This document shows positions 9,737-18,709 of a stretch of DNA of 64,000 nt, piece after piece; the stretch's first letter is position 1, and each line of letters starts with the position of its first letter. The notes under the pieces are model-generated. The model was not told where the DNA came from and did not search any database. It saw only the letters and a program-made list of their open reading frames with translations. Source of the stretch: DASSUW01 sp963811895 (lineage in GTDB: Bacteria > Actinomycetota > Thermoleophilia > Solirubrobacterales > Solirubrobacteraceae); the NCBI GenBank assembly GCA_963811895.1, contig CAWETE010000010.1, forward strand, positions 310,001 through 374,000, read 5' to 3'. The position numbers and the translations under genes are program-made.

Positions 9737-10918
9737 TCAGAGGAGCTCGGCGATCCGTGCGGCCGCGAGGGCGGCGCCGCCCGTCTCGACCGGCAGGTAG
9801 TCGACCTCGCGGCCGATCTCCTCGGCGATCGCCGCGGCGATGATCTCGGGCGTCGCCGTCTCGAAGTCCATGCAGCGGCCCGCGCCGTAGCGGCCGAGCC
9901 GGTGCCGCACGTGGGTGTTCTGCTCGAAGTGGTGCCGGAGCGGGAAGTAGAGGAACGGCCGGCGGTTGGCGGTCAGCTCCATCGACGTCGTCAGGCCTCC
10001 CTGCACGACGGCGAGGTCGCAGGCGGCCAGGTGCCGGTAGAGGTCGGGCACGAAGGCCCGGACCTCCAGCCCGTCGTGGGCGGGCAGCGAAGCCGGGTCG
10101 ATCCGCGGCCCGGCGACGACGATCATCCGCAGATCGGGCACGTGCCGGCGGGCCTCGGGGAAGGCGGCCATGACCCGCTCGAGCAGCGAGCGGCCGACGC
10201 CCGACCCGCCCACCGTCACCACGCACACCTGCTCGGCCGGCGCGTAGCCGAGCTCCGCGCGCAGACGCTCGCGATCGGCGAGCTCGGCGGGGTCGAAGCC
10301 GGTGACGTAGCCGGCGAAGTCGAAGTGCTCCCCGGTCCAGTCGGCGATCGCCGGCAGGTCGGGCCCGAACGTGTCGGGGACGATGTCCTCCGGGTTGCCG
10401 ACGAAGATCGCGCGGTCGCGGATCCGCGGGTAGCGCGCGATGTGCTCGATCATCTCGGCGTTGTAGTCGGCGGTGAGCATGGCCTCGTGCTCGCCGCCGT
10501 CGGGCATCGGCAGCCAGCCGACGAAGTCGGTGAGCCACGCGTAGGCGGCCCGCTTCTGGTCCGGGTTCTCGTGCAGGTAGTAGTCGATCTCCCAGCCCTC
10601 GTCGGCGATCCACAGGTCGTAGTCGGTCTCGCTGACGAGGTCGTGGAAGACCATGAAGTTGGCCACGAGGATCTCGTCCATGCGCCGCCACGCCTGGAAG
10701 CAGTGCAGGTCGTGCTCGGCCGACTCGGACTCGATGTGGACGGACTCGTTGGAGAGCTCGCGGCTGGCGGGGTGGACGTGCTCGCCCGCGGCGTCGAGCG
10801 CCGCGGTCACCGGGTGCTGGGCGAGCCAGTCGATCTCGAGGTCGGGGTGGAGGTTGCGCAGCTCGCGGGCGATCGCGATGTCGCGCCGCGCGTGGCCGAG
10901 CCCGATCGGCGACGACAC
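9737..10918 (-). CDS. MurG/GT1-like glycosyltransferase domain protein
   Basis: GT-B fold glycosyltransferase: an N-terminal acceptor domain beginning VSSPIGLGHARRDIAIA, and a C-terminal nucleotide-sugar domain with VTVGGSGVGRSLLERV and the pattern VQGGLTTSMELTANRRPFLYFP followed by EQNTHVRHRLG near the end, characteristic of macrolide/flavonoid-type transferases. The 393-residue reading begins at a GTG that has no ribosome site, and the coding sequence appears to continue upstream as TRGRNRRKRALYV from the preceding hydrolase after a frameshift near 10965. It is therefore probably the C-terminal half of a hydrolase-glycosyltransferase fusion rather than a separate gene. Donor and acceptor are unknown. 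Confidence 0.8.
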   Translation of the reverse strand: MSSPIGLGHARRDIAIARELRNLHPDLEIDWLAQHPVTAALDAAGEHVHPASRELSNESVHIESESAEHDLHCFQAWRRMDEILVANFMVFHDLVSETDYDLWIADEGWEIDYYLHENPDQKRAAYAWLTDFVGWLPMPDGGEHEAMLTADYNAEMIEHIARYPRIRDRAIFVGNPEDIVPDTFGPDLPAIADWTGEHFDFAGYVTGFDPAELADRERLRAELGYAPAEQVCVVTVGGSGVGRSLLERVMAAFPEARRHVPDLRMIVVAGPRIDPASLPAHDGLEVRAFVPDLYRHLAACDLAVVQGGLTTSMELTANRRPFLYFPLRHHFEQNTHVRHRLGRYGAGRCMDFETATPEIIAAAIAEEIGREVDYLPVETGGAALAAARIAELL

Positions 10919-11856
10919 GTAGAGGGCTCGCTTGCGGCGGTTGCGGCCGCGCGTCCAGCCGCCGGGGAGGCGGCGGCGCGATCGCCTCGCGGAGCAGCAG
11001 GTTCACGCGCACGGGATCGCGCGCGTGCGGGCAATGGCCGCCGCCCTCGAGCGGGGCGAGGGTGCCACCGGTCACCGCGGCCATCTCTTCGCCGACGAGG
11101 AACGGCCGCACCGCGTCCTCGGTGCCGTGGATGACGAGCACTGGACACGTGATCCGCTCGCACAGTCGCCGGAACTCCTCGGGGTCGTTCAGCTTGCGCC
11201 CCATCACGGTCAGCGCGAGCGTCTCGCCCGTCGTCTCGAGCCCCCAGCCGACGCAGTCCTCGATCTGCTTGGTCGAATGCGGCTCGACGAAGACCTGTGA
11301 CCAGAAGAACTCGAGGAAGTCCCGGTAGTTCTCGAGCCAGTAGTGCCGGTTGTACTTGGCCCATCCCTCATACGACTCGAGTCGCTCGCCGAACGGCGTC
11401 GGTCACCCGCGCGAAGTGCTGACCGAACGGCGCGGCGGGCGCGATGAAGACGGCGCTGGTGACTCGCTCCGGGTGCTCGGCGGCGAGCACCGTGCCCCAG
11501 AGCGCGCCGGCCGAGAGGCCGACGATGACGGCGCTCTCGGTGGCGGTCGCGTCCAGGACGGCGAGCGCGTCGGCGGCGAACTCGCGCTCGTCATAGGCCT
11601 CGACGGTGCCGGGGCGATCGGACTTGCCGTTGCCGCGCCCGTCGAACGTGACGACGCGCGCGTGGCGGGCGAGGTAGGGGATCTGCGCCTTCCAGTGGCG
11701 CGAGTGGATGATCGACCACGTGGGCAGCAGCAGGACGGTGGTATCGCCCGTGCCGTAGACCTCGTAGAAGATCCGGACGCCGTCGCGCTCGACGTAGCCC
11801 TCGCTGTCCGGATAGCGCGCCCGCGTCTGCTCGCGCGACGCCTCGATGGTCGTCAT
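10919..11856 (-). pseudogene. Alpha/beta hydrolase, frameshifted, apparently fused to the downstream glycosyltransferase
   Basis: Alpha/beta-fold hydrolase starting at ATG 11856 behind AAGGAGG. The first frame has LLLPTWSIIHSRHWKAQ (oxyanion region), FDGRGNGKSDRP and the nucleophile elbow GLSAGALWG. Near 11393 the frame shifts and continues as FGERLESYEGWAKYNRHYW, later giving VLVIHGTEDAVRPF (acid) and LEGGGHCPHARDP (histidine). A second shift near 10965 leads directly into the glycosyltransferase frame, with no stop codon in between. Start codon and TetR stop overlap (ATGA), so it belongs to the selenium-binding-protein transcription unit. Whether it is broken in the organism or only in the assembly cannot be told here. 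Confidence 0.75.
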
Positions 11857-12434
11857 GGCTCCTCCTTCTTTCGAAGCCATCCTTCGATCCACTCGAGCAG
11901 CTCGGCCTGGCCGGTCTCGATGCCGGAGAGCCGCTCGAAGATGATGCCCTCGTTGAACGTGATCACGAGCGAGACCAGCGCGGGGAGCGGCATGTCGATG
12001 CCGTACCGCTCGCGCGGCTCCGCGAGGGCCTCGCTCAGGACGGCCCGCCACTCGGCGTCGACGTGCGCGACGCGCTCGCGCAGCTCGGGGCGGTTCCAGG
12101 CCAGCGCCTGGAGCTCGTACCAGACCTTCTGGTACTCGCGGTCGGCGTCGAGGTAGCGCATGGCGGTGCGCCACTTGTCCGCGAACGGCACGCCGGGGGC
12201 CGAGTACATGGTCCGCTGGCGCGCGATCATCCGCTCGGTGAACCGCTCGAGCACGCGCGCGAGCAGGTTCTCCATCGATCCGAAGTAGTAGTGCACGAGC
12301 CCGTGGTTGGCGCCTGCCTCCTCGGCCAGCGCGCGGGTCGAGATGCCGGCGTGACCGACCTCGACGAGGAGGCGCTCCGCGGCGTCCAGGAACGCCTCCT
12401 CGGTCTGGTGCCGGGCTACCGACGCCGGAGCCAC
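11853..12434 (-). CDS. TetR-family transcriptional regulator
   Basis: One-component regulator of 193 residues. The N-terminal helix-turn-helix (about residues 10-56: FLDAAERLLVEVGHAGISTR, then HGLVHYYFGSMENLL) is typical TetR. The C-terminal helical ligand domain ends in a charged tail (WLRKKEEP). GTG 12434 is the only plausible start and overlaps the preceding micro-ORF by 19 bases; the stop overlaps the hydrolase ATG. The likely target is the inverted-repeat cluster upstream of the selenium-binding-protein gene (13821-13858), which would make it an autoregulator of its own operon. The ligand is unknown. Confidence 0.9.
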   Translation of the reverse strand: MAPASVARHQTEEAFLDAAERLLVEVGHAGISTRALAEEAGANHGLVHYYFGSMENLLARVLERFTERMIARQRTMYSAPGVPFADKWRTAMRYLDADREYQKVWYELQALAWNRPELRERVAHVDAEWRAVLSEALAEPRERYGIDMPLPALVSLVITFNEGIIFERLSGIETGQAELLEWIEGWLRKKEEP

Positions 12435-12526
12435 GCCATCACCATGGTGATCAGCGCCGCCCCGGCAGGAGCGAGCGCCGGTACGCCCTCCTCGACCGGG
12501 ACGCCGCCGATGTGGGCGAGACTCAT
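12416..12526 (-). CDS. 36-residue membrane micro-protein between SBP56-like gene and tetR
   Basis: Small reading frame starting at ATG 12526, which overlaps the stop codon of the upstream gene (ATGA), and ending inside the start region of tetR. It begins MSLAHIGGVPVEEGVPAL and continues into a short hydrophobic helix (GAALITMVMAWL) closed by three arginines, so it should be an N-out/C-in single-span membrane peptide. The perfect translational coupling on both sides and the non-random hydrophobic-then-basic layout argue that it is real; there is no homology evidence here. Function unknown; a membrane partner for the neighbouring oxidase-like protein is one guess. Confidence 0.5.
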   Translation of the reverse strand: MSLAHIGGVPVEEGVPALAPAGAALITMVMAWLRRR

Positions 12527-13806
12527 TGGAAGATCTCCGTCGTGCAGTCGCCGCCCTGGAGGCGGACCTCGTGCGTGCGGGCGGGGTCGAACTCGACGAA
12601 GAAGCCCGGGTCGAGCTCCATGCCGCCGTTCGGGTCGCAGTCCACGCGCAGCAGCCAGGAGCGCAGCCCGGGATAGAACTGGTTGTCCCAGGTCGAGTAG
12701 AGCGAGTTGGTCACGTAGAGCCGGCGCCCGTCGAGCGACAGCTGGAGCATCTGCGGGCCGCCGTTGAGGTCGCGACCACCGTCCAACGGCCTGCCGAGGA
12801 CGCCGCCGAGCTGCAGCTGCCCCGTGAGCCGCGGGTTCGCCGGGTCGGAGATGTCGTACTGGCGCAGGTCGCCGTGCAGCCAGTTGGAGAAGTACAGGAA
12901 GCGGTCGTCCATCGAGACGACGAGGTCGGTGATGAGCCCGGGGACCGGGAACGGCCAGCCCTCCTGCTCGACGCCCTCGACACCGATCACCTGGTCGGCG
13001 CTGTAGGAGCCGTTGTCGCGGTGGAAGTGCCACATCGTGCTCGACAGCGCGGCGCCGACGTAGCCCTCGTCGGCGTCGGGGTCGTGCAGCCAGCGGATCT
13101 CGAGCGGCACGAGCCCGGCCTCGCCGAGCTCGAGCGTCTGCTCGACGCGGCGCTCGCTCAGGTTCCAGAAGTGCAGGCGGCTGCCGTAGTGCCCGGCGGC
13201 GACGTCCGCGGGATCGAACCCGCCCTCGTAGGCCTTGGGCTCGCCGAACTCCGACGAGGCGAGGACGTTCTGGCGCGGCTGGTACCAGAAGTCGTAGTTG
13301 AGCTGCGGGTGCGGGCCGCCGTTCTCCCACCGGCCCTTGACCTCGAAGGTCTCAGCGTCGAGGACGGCGAAGCCGCAGGCGCCGTTGCCGTCGGCGTCGC
13401 CGAGCATGCTGATGACGATGTTGTTGCCGGGCATGCAGTGGACGGTGTGGGGGCGGGTCAGGCCCGTGGCGGCGACGAGCTCGTCGGGCTCGATCACCTT
13501 CTCGAGCTGGGGACGTCGCGGATCGTCGGCGACGTTGACGATGTGGATCCGCGAGGAGCGGAAGCCGGGCACGATCAGGTGCGAGCGGTCCGGCCCGTGG
13601 CAGGCGGAGCTGCAGCGGTTCCAGCCGAAGTGGTGCAGCTCGTCGCCGACGTTCGGCATCGGGAGCTCGTGGACGAGCCGGCCCTCCTCGGCGTCGACCA
13701 CGGCGATGAAGTCCGGCTTCTCGACACCGGTGCCCTCGTGGAGGCAGGCGAGATAGAGAAACTCCTCGGCCGGCGCGTTTCCGGCCTCGGCGGGTGAGGC
13801 GTACAT
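12523..13806 (-). CDS. Selenium-binding protein 56 / methanethiol oxidase family protein
   Basis: Seven-bladed beta-propeller protein of the SBP56 family; characterised bacterial and human members oxidise methanethiol to formaldehyde, H2S and H2O2. The 427 residues carry family landmarks: EEFLYLACLHEG at the start, HHFGWNRCSSACHG (conserved cysteine/histidine), TRPHTVHCMPGN, SSEFGEPKAYEGGF, VSMDDRFLYFSNWLHGDLRQ and the C-terminal segment GGPQMLQLSLDGRRLYVTNS. It is slightly shorter than the 460-470 residues common elsewhere, and no signal peptide is seen. AAGGAG precedes ATG 13806. It heads an operon with a micro-protein, TetR and a hydrolase-glycosyltransferase. Copper or thiol chemistry is inferred from the family, not demonstrated here. 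Confidence 0.88.
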   Translation of the reverse strand: MYASPAEAGNAPAEEFLYLACLHEGTGVEKPDFIAVVDAEEGRLVHELPMPNVGDELHHFGWNRCSSACHGPDRSHLIVPGFRSSRIHIVNVADDPRRPQLEKVIEPDELVAATGLTRPHTVHCMPGNNIVISMLGDADGNGACGFAVLDAETFEVKGRWENGGPHPQLNYDFWYQPRQNVLASSEFGEPKAYEGGFDPADVAAGHYGSRLHFWNLSERRVEQTLELGEAGLVPLEIRWLHDPDADEGYVGAALSSTMWHFHRDNGSYSADQVIGVEGVEQEGWPFPVPGLITDLVVSMDDRFLYFSNWLHGDLRQYDISDPANPRLTGQLQLGGVLGRPLDGGRDLNGGPQMLQLSLDGRRLYVTNSLYSTWDNQFYPGLRSWLLRVDCDPNGGMELDPGFFVEFDPARTHEVRLQGGDCTTEIFQ

Positions 13807-13820
13807 ACCGGTCTCCTTCC

Positions 13821-13858
13821 GTCGTTAGTCAAGCGACTAATACAGTTGACCAAACGAC
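13821..13858. promoter_or_regulatory. Inverted-repeat operator upstream of the SBP56-like operon
   Basis: Two nested dyads sit directly upstream of the ribosome site. TTAGTC-aagc-GACTAA (13825-13840) is a perfect 6-bp inverted repeat. A wider imperfect one pairs GTCGTTAGTCAA (13821-13832) with GTTGACCAAACGAC (13845-13858). The size and placement suit a TetR dimer or a pair of dimers, and the operon encodes a TetR. The stretch is clearly more AT-rich than its surroundings, so it probably also contains the promoter. Confidence 0.55.
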
Positions 13859-13875
13859 GGTCGGCGTGTCAAGGG

Positions 13876-14775
13876 TCAGCCGAAGGTGAAAACGTACGCG
13901 CGCACGCCCGGGTCGAGGAACGTGATCTCGAAGGTGCGCTCGCCGACGGCTCCCCGCTCGCGGACGAGCTGGTACATCCGGGGCTCGGAGACCGTGCCTT
14001 CGCCTGACTCGCCGACGTCGAGGCCGTGGGCGTCACCCGGCGGCCGGCCGTCGAGCCGTACCGCGAAGCGGACCGGGGCGCCCGATGGCGCCAGGACCAT
14101 GTTGAGGTCGCGTGCCTGGAAGCTGTACGCGATCGAGCCGGGAGCCGCCTCGAGCACGGCGTCCTCCTCGCCGACCGACCACTCGCCGGCCAGCGTCCAC
14201 TGGTTGAGCGCGAGCCCGTCGGCGCGCGGGTCGGTGCGGCGCTCGCTCCTCGCGTGACCCACGTAGGTCTCCGGGGATCTCAGCGTGTCCCAGTCGGCGG
14301 CCTCGGCGACGCCGTCCGCCGCGACGCGGACGGGCTCCCCGCCGACGTCGAGCACCCGCTGGATGGCACCCTCGATCTCCTCATAGGCGCCCTCGCCGAA
14401 GTGGTGGAAGCGGACGCGGCCGTCGCCATCGACGAGGTAGAGGGCGGGCCAGTAGTGGTTGTCGAACGAGCGCCAGACGGCGAAGTCGTTGTCGATCACG
14501 ACCGGGTGGCCGACGCCCAGATCGCGAACCGCGCGGCGCACGTTGCCGAGGTCGTGCTCGAACCCGAACTCGGGCGCGTGCACGCCGACGACGACGAGCC
14601 CGTCGTCGCGATACCGCTCGGCCCACGCGCTCACGTACGGGAGCGTGCGGAGCCAGTTGACGCACGAGTAGGTCCAGAAGTCGACGACGACGACGCGCCC
14701 GCGCAGCCCCTCGGCCCCGAGCGGGTCCGAGTTCAGCCACACGGGCGCGCCGTCGAGCGCCGACAGCGAGCTCAT
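13876..14775 (-). CDS. Thioredoxin-fold protein with DipZ-like C-terminal domain, single active-site cysteine
   Basis: Redoxin-like protein of 299 residues. The N-terminal thioredoxin/TlpA fold (about 8-145) contains VVVDFWTYSCVNWLRTLPY; the motif normally reading C-x-x-C is C38-V-N-W41 here, so only the first cysteine is present. The C-terminal beta-sandwich (about 165-299) resembles the carbohydrate-binding-like domain of DipZ proteins (NQWTLAGEWSVGEEDAVL, IAYSFQARDLNMVL). No signal peptide or membrane segment is seen, unlike full DipZ. The start codon overlaps the stop of the upstream epoxide-hydrolase-like gene. A disulfide reductase role is doubtful; a peroxidase- or glutathionylation-type one-cysteine role is possible. 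Confidence 0.8.
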   Translation of the reverse strand: MSSLSALDGAPVWLNSDPLGAEGLRGRVVVVDFWTYSCVNWLRTLPYVSAWAERYRDDGLVVVGVHAPEFGFEHDLGNVRRAVRDLGVGHPVVIDNDFAVWRSFDNHYWPALYLVDGDGRVRFHHFGEGAYEEIEGAIQRVLDVGGEPVRVAADGVAEAADWDTLRSPETYVGHARSERRTDPRADGLALNQWTLAGEWSVGEEDAVLEAAPGSIAYSFQARDLNMVLAPSGAPVRFAVRLDGRPPGDAHGLDVGESGEGTVSEPRMYQLVRERGAVGERTFEITFLDPGVRAYVFTFG

Positions 14776-15719
14776 GCGGTGGCGAGCTCCGCGGCCGGCT
14801 GGTCACGGTACGGGGCCAGGAACGCGGTCAGCGCCGCCAGCATCGCCTCGGGCGCCTCCTCGGCGACCCAGTGGCCGGTGTCCGGGATGACCACGCTCTG
14901 CACGTCGTCGGCGACGAGCTTCATCGCCTCGCCGACGTGGTCGCCGTAGCTCGCCGCTCCGCCGATGGCCAGGACGGGCATGGTGAGGCGCGTCTTGCGC
15001 TCCTGCTGCTGCGCGAGCGTCGTGTCGAGCGACCGGTAGAACCCCAGGCTTCCGGGCAGGACGTCGGGCTCGGAGAGGATCCGGACGTAGTAGTCGACCA
15101 CCTCGTCGGGCAGCTTCCCACCCTGGACGGCGAACTCGTAGCCGAAGAACGCGGCCTCGCGTCCCGCGATGAGCTGCTCGGGCAGGTTCTCGACGCGGTT
15201 GAAGGCCAGGTGCCAGAGCCGGTCGTTGAGCGGCGCGGGCACGAACAGCGGCGGTGAGGGAGCGGCCCCGGGAGGGCCGGGGATCTCGGCGAGGGCCACG
15301 CGGTCGACACGGTCCGGGTGATCCGCGGCCAGCGCGTAGCTGATCGCGAAGCCGGTGTCGTGGCCGGCCACGGCGAACCGTTCGTGGCCGAGCGCGTCCA
15401 TCAGCGCGACCAGGTCGGCGGCGAGCGTGCCGGTGTCGTAGCCGTCCGCGGGCTTGTCGGACAGGCCGATACCGCGCTGGTCGACCGCGATGACCTCGAA
15501 GTCCCGGGCCAGCGCCGGCATCACCAGGCGCCAGGCGTACCAGGTCTCGGGCCAGCCGTGGACCAGCAGGAGCGGCGGACCCTCGCCGCCGATGACGGCG
15601 TGCAGCCGCAGGTCGCCGGTGTCGACGTAGCGGCTCGTGAACGTGTCGGTGAACCCGGCAGGGAGGTTCGGCGCGCCGGAGACGGATCCGGGTCCTGCGG
15701 GGGTGGCGGTCGAGTTCAT
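14772..15719 (-). CDS. Epoxide hydrolase-like alpha/beta hydrolase
   Basis: Soluble alpha/beta hydrolase of 315 residues. HGWPETWYAWRLVMP gives the HGxP oxyanion motif, VDQRGIGLSDKP follows, and the nucleophile elbow AGHDTG has an aspartate instead of serine, which marks the epoxide hydrolase/haloalkane dehalogenase branch. The C-terminal histidine is in DTGHWVAEEAPE. The N-terminal 25 residues are not a secretion signal. AAAGGAG precedes ATG 15719. It is co-transcribed with the thioredoxin-fold protein (4-base overlap) and divergent from the LuxR regulator at 15871, which could control it. Substrate unknown. Confidence 0.88.
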   Translation of the reverse strand: MNSTATPAGPGSVSGAPNLPAGFTDTFTSRYVDTGDLRLHAVIGGEGPPLLLVHGWPETWYAWRLVMPALARDFEVIAVDQRGIGLSDKPADGYDTGTLAADLVALMDALGHERFAVAGHDTGFAISYALAADHPDRVDRVALAEIPGPPGAAPSPPLFVPAPLNDRLWHLAFNRVENLPEQLIAGREAAFFGYEFAVQGGKLPDEVVDYYVRILSEPDVLPGSLGFYRSLDTTLAQQQERKTRLTMPVLAIGGAASYGDHVGEAMKLVADDVQSVVIPDTGHWVAEEAPEAMLAALTAFLAPYRDQPAAELATA

Positions 15720-15870
15720 GTGGATCTCCTTTCAGAGGCCTTACGGCCTGGCTCGGTGATGTCGTGCAGCGTCCTCCTCACGGCCGCCCGTCGCGCCCGT
15801 GGAGGACCCTGGTCCACTCCCTGGTGCGCGCGATTGGCCACTGGCCCCCGATCTCTGGGAGGCTGGCCCT

Positions 15871-18622
15871 GTGACGAGCCTTCTCGGGCGGGCCGACGAG
15901 TGCGCCCTGCTGGACGGGTTGATCGCGGACATCCGCCGGGGCGAGAGCCGGTCGCTGGTCCTGCGGGGCGAGGCCGGGATCGGCAAGACGGCGCTGCTGA
16001 CGTACCTGGTCGAGTCGGCGTCGGAGGAGACCGTCGTGCGCGCGGTCGGGGTGGAGTCCGAGATGGAGCTCGCCTTCGCCGGCGTGCATCAGCTCTGCGG
16101 GCCGATGCTCGACCGGCTCCCGCGACTTCCCCCGCCGCAGCGTCAGGCGCTCGAGATCGTGTTCGGGCAGAGCGCCGGCAGCGCCCCGGATCGGTTCCTC
16201 GTGGGCCTGGCGGTCCTGAGCCTGGTCTCGGAGGCGGCCGACGATCGGCCGCTGCTGTGCGTCGTCGACGACGCGCAGTGGCTCGACCAGGCGTCGGCGC
16301 TGACCCTCGCCTTCGTCGCCCGTCGCCTGCTGGCGGAGCCGGTCGGGATCGTCTTCGCCGCACGCGAGCCGGGCGAGGAGCTCCAGCACATCTCCGAGCT
16401 GGAGGTGCGCGGCGTGCGCAACGGGCACGCTCGCGCGCTGCTCGGCTCGGCGGTGCGCTTCCAGCTCGACGAGCGGATCCGGGACCGGATCATCGCCGAG
16501 ACAGGGGGCAATCCGCTGGCGCTGCTCGAGCTGCCGAGAGGCCTCACGGCGACGGAGCTGGCGGGCGGCTTCGGGCTGCTGGGCGCGCAGAGCCTCTCGG
16601 GACGGATCGAGGAGAGCTTCGTCCGGCAGCTCGCAGGCGCACTCCGACGACGCGCGGCGCCTGTTGCTGCTCGCGGCGGCGGAGCCGCTCGGCGATCCGC
16701 TGCTGCTCTGGCGCGCGGCCGCGAAGTTCGGCATCGAGCCGGCGGCCGCCGATGACGTCGAGGCGCGCGGGCTGCTCGCGATCGGCGAGCAGGCGCGGTT
16801 CCGTCACCCGCTGACCCGCTCGGCCGTCTACCGGTCGGCGGGGGCACAGGAACGCCGGGCGGTCCACCTCGCACTCGCGGAGGAGACCGATCGGGACGCC
16901 GACCCGGACCGCCGTGCCTGGCATCTGGCCGCCGCGGCGGCGGGACCCGACGAGGAGGTCGCCCTGGAGCTCGAGCGCTCAGCCGTCCGGGCGCAGACGC
17001 GCGGCGGCCTGGCCGCCGCCGCCGCGTTCCTGCAACGCGCGGTCGCGCTGTCGGGCGATCCCGCGCGGCGGGCGGACAGAGCGCTCGCGGCCGCCCAGGC
17101 CAGCCTCGGGGCGGGGGCGTTCGACCTGGCTCGCGAGCTGCTCGCGGCGGCGGAGGCAGGGCCGCTCGACGAGCTCGGGCAGGCCCGCCTGGATCTGCTC
17201 CAGGCCGAGGTCGCGTTCGCCCGCAACCGCGGCGGCGAGGCGCCGCTGCTGCTGCTCCAGGCCGCGAGGAAGCTCGAGACGCTCGACGTCCGCCTCTCGC
17301 GCAACACGTACCTCGACGCGTGGGCGGCGGCGCTGTTCGCCGGACACCTCGCGAGTCCGGGTGGCAGCCTGCTCGACGTCTCGCGCGCCGTGGCGACCGC
17401 GCCACCGGCGGATCCGCCCCTCGCGTGCGATCTGCTGCTGGACGGCCTGGCGCTGGTCTTCACCGAGGGACGCCAGGCCGCCGCGCCCGTGCTGCGGCGC
17501 GCGCTCTCGGCGTTCGCGGGCGCCGAGGTCACCGTGGAGGAGATCCTCCGGTGGGGCTGGCTGGCGACCCGGGCCGCGAACGTCGTGTGGGACCACGACT
17601 GCTGCCTCGAGCTCGGCAGGCGCGCGGTGGAGCTCGCCCGCGACTCCGGGGCGCTCGAGGTCCTCGGCGCCGCGGACAACGCGTACGGTCAGGCCGCCGC
17701 GTTCGGCGGCGACTTCGCGACCGCCGCGGTGCTGACGGCGGAGGTCGAGGCCGTCAAGGACGCGACCATGACCCGCATCCCACCGCACGCCGCGATCGCG
17801 GTCGCGGGGATCCGCGGGCGGGAGGCCGAGGCCACGGAGCTGATCGACGGCGTCATCGCGGAGGCCACCGCCGCCGGCCAGGGGACCGCCGTCCAGTACG
17901 CGCACTGGGCGAGATCCGTGCTCATGAACGGGCTCGGCCGCTACGAGGAGGCGCTCGCGTCGGCGGTGGAGGCGAGCGAGGACACGCCGGTGCTCTACAT
18001 CGCCGCGTGGACGCTGAGCGAGCTGATCGAGGCCGCCACCAGGACCGGGAGCCCCGAGCTCGCGCAGCGCGCTCTGACGCGACTCGCCGAGCACACGGAG
18101 GCCACGGACTCCGACTGGGTGCTCGGCCTCCACGCCCGCGGGCGCGCGCTCCTGAGCGAGGGCGAGGCCGCCGAGGACCTGTACCGCGAAGCCATCGAGC
18201 GCCTCGGGCGCACGCGGCTCCGGCCCGACTTCGCGCGCGCGCACCTGCTCTACGGGGAGTGGCTGCGCCGCGGCAACCGGCGCGTCGACGCTCGCGCGGA
18301 GCTGCGGGCGGCCTACGAGCTGTTCGTGGCGATCGGCATGGAGGCGTTCGCCGAGCGCGCCCGGGGTGAGCTGCAGGCGACGGGGGAGAAGGTCCGCAGG
18401 CGGGTGCTCGAGACGCGCGACGACCTGACCGCGCAGGAGCGGCAGATCGCGGAGCTCGCCCGGGACGGGCTGTCGAACCCGGAGATCGGCGCGCGGCTGT
18501 TCCTCAGCCCGCGCACCGTCGAGTGGCACCTGCGCAAGGTGTTCAGCAAGCTCGGGATCCAATCCCGGCGGGAGCTGTCGCGCGCGTTGCCGGGGTCCGA
18601 GACCGTGCTGGTCCCGGCCTGA
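15871..18622 (+). pseudogene. Large ATP-binding LuxR-family regulator (LAL type), one frameshift
   Basis: Signal-transducing ATPase regulator of about 917 residues. GTG 15871 follows GGGAGG. Walker A is LRGEAGIGKTALL (residues 31-43) and Walker B LCVVDDAQWLD. A TPR-like helical region fills the middle (MLLAAAEPLG onwards from 16664). A C-terminal LuxR helix-turn-helix (DLTAQERQIAELARDGLSN, then SPRTVEWHLRKVFSKLG) ends at 18622. The frame shifts once at about 16640, where LAG changes into SDDARRLLLLAAAEP; each side is otherwise open. With a single indel in 2.75 kb, an assembly error is as likely as inactivation. It diverges from the epoxide-hydrolase operon, a plausible target. Confidence 0.82.
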
Positions 18623-18709
18623 GCCGCACCCCGCGAGTGAGGCCAGCCACCGCTCAGGAAACAGGTTGCCCGGAAGGTGGACGGACGCCGCGCGGGCGAT
18701 CCTGGAGGC

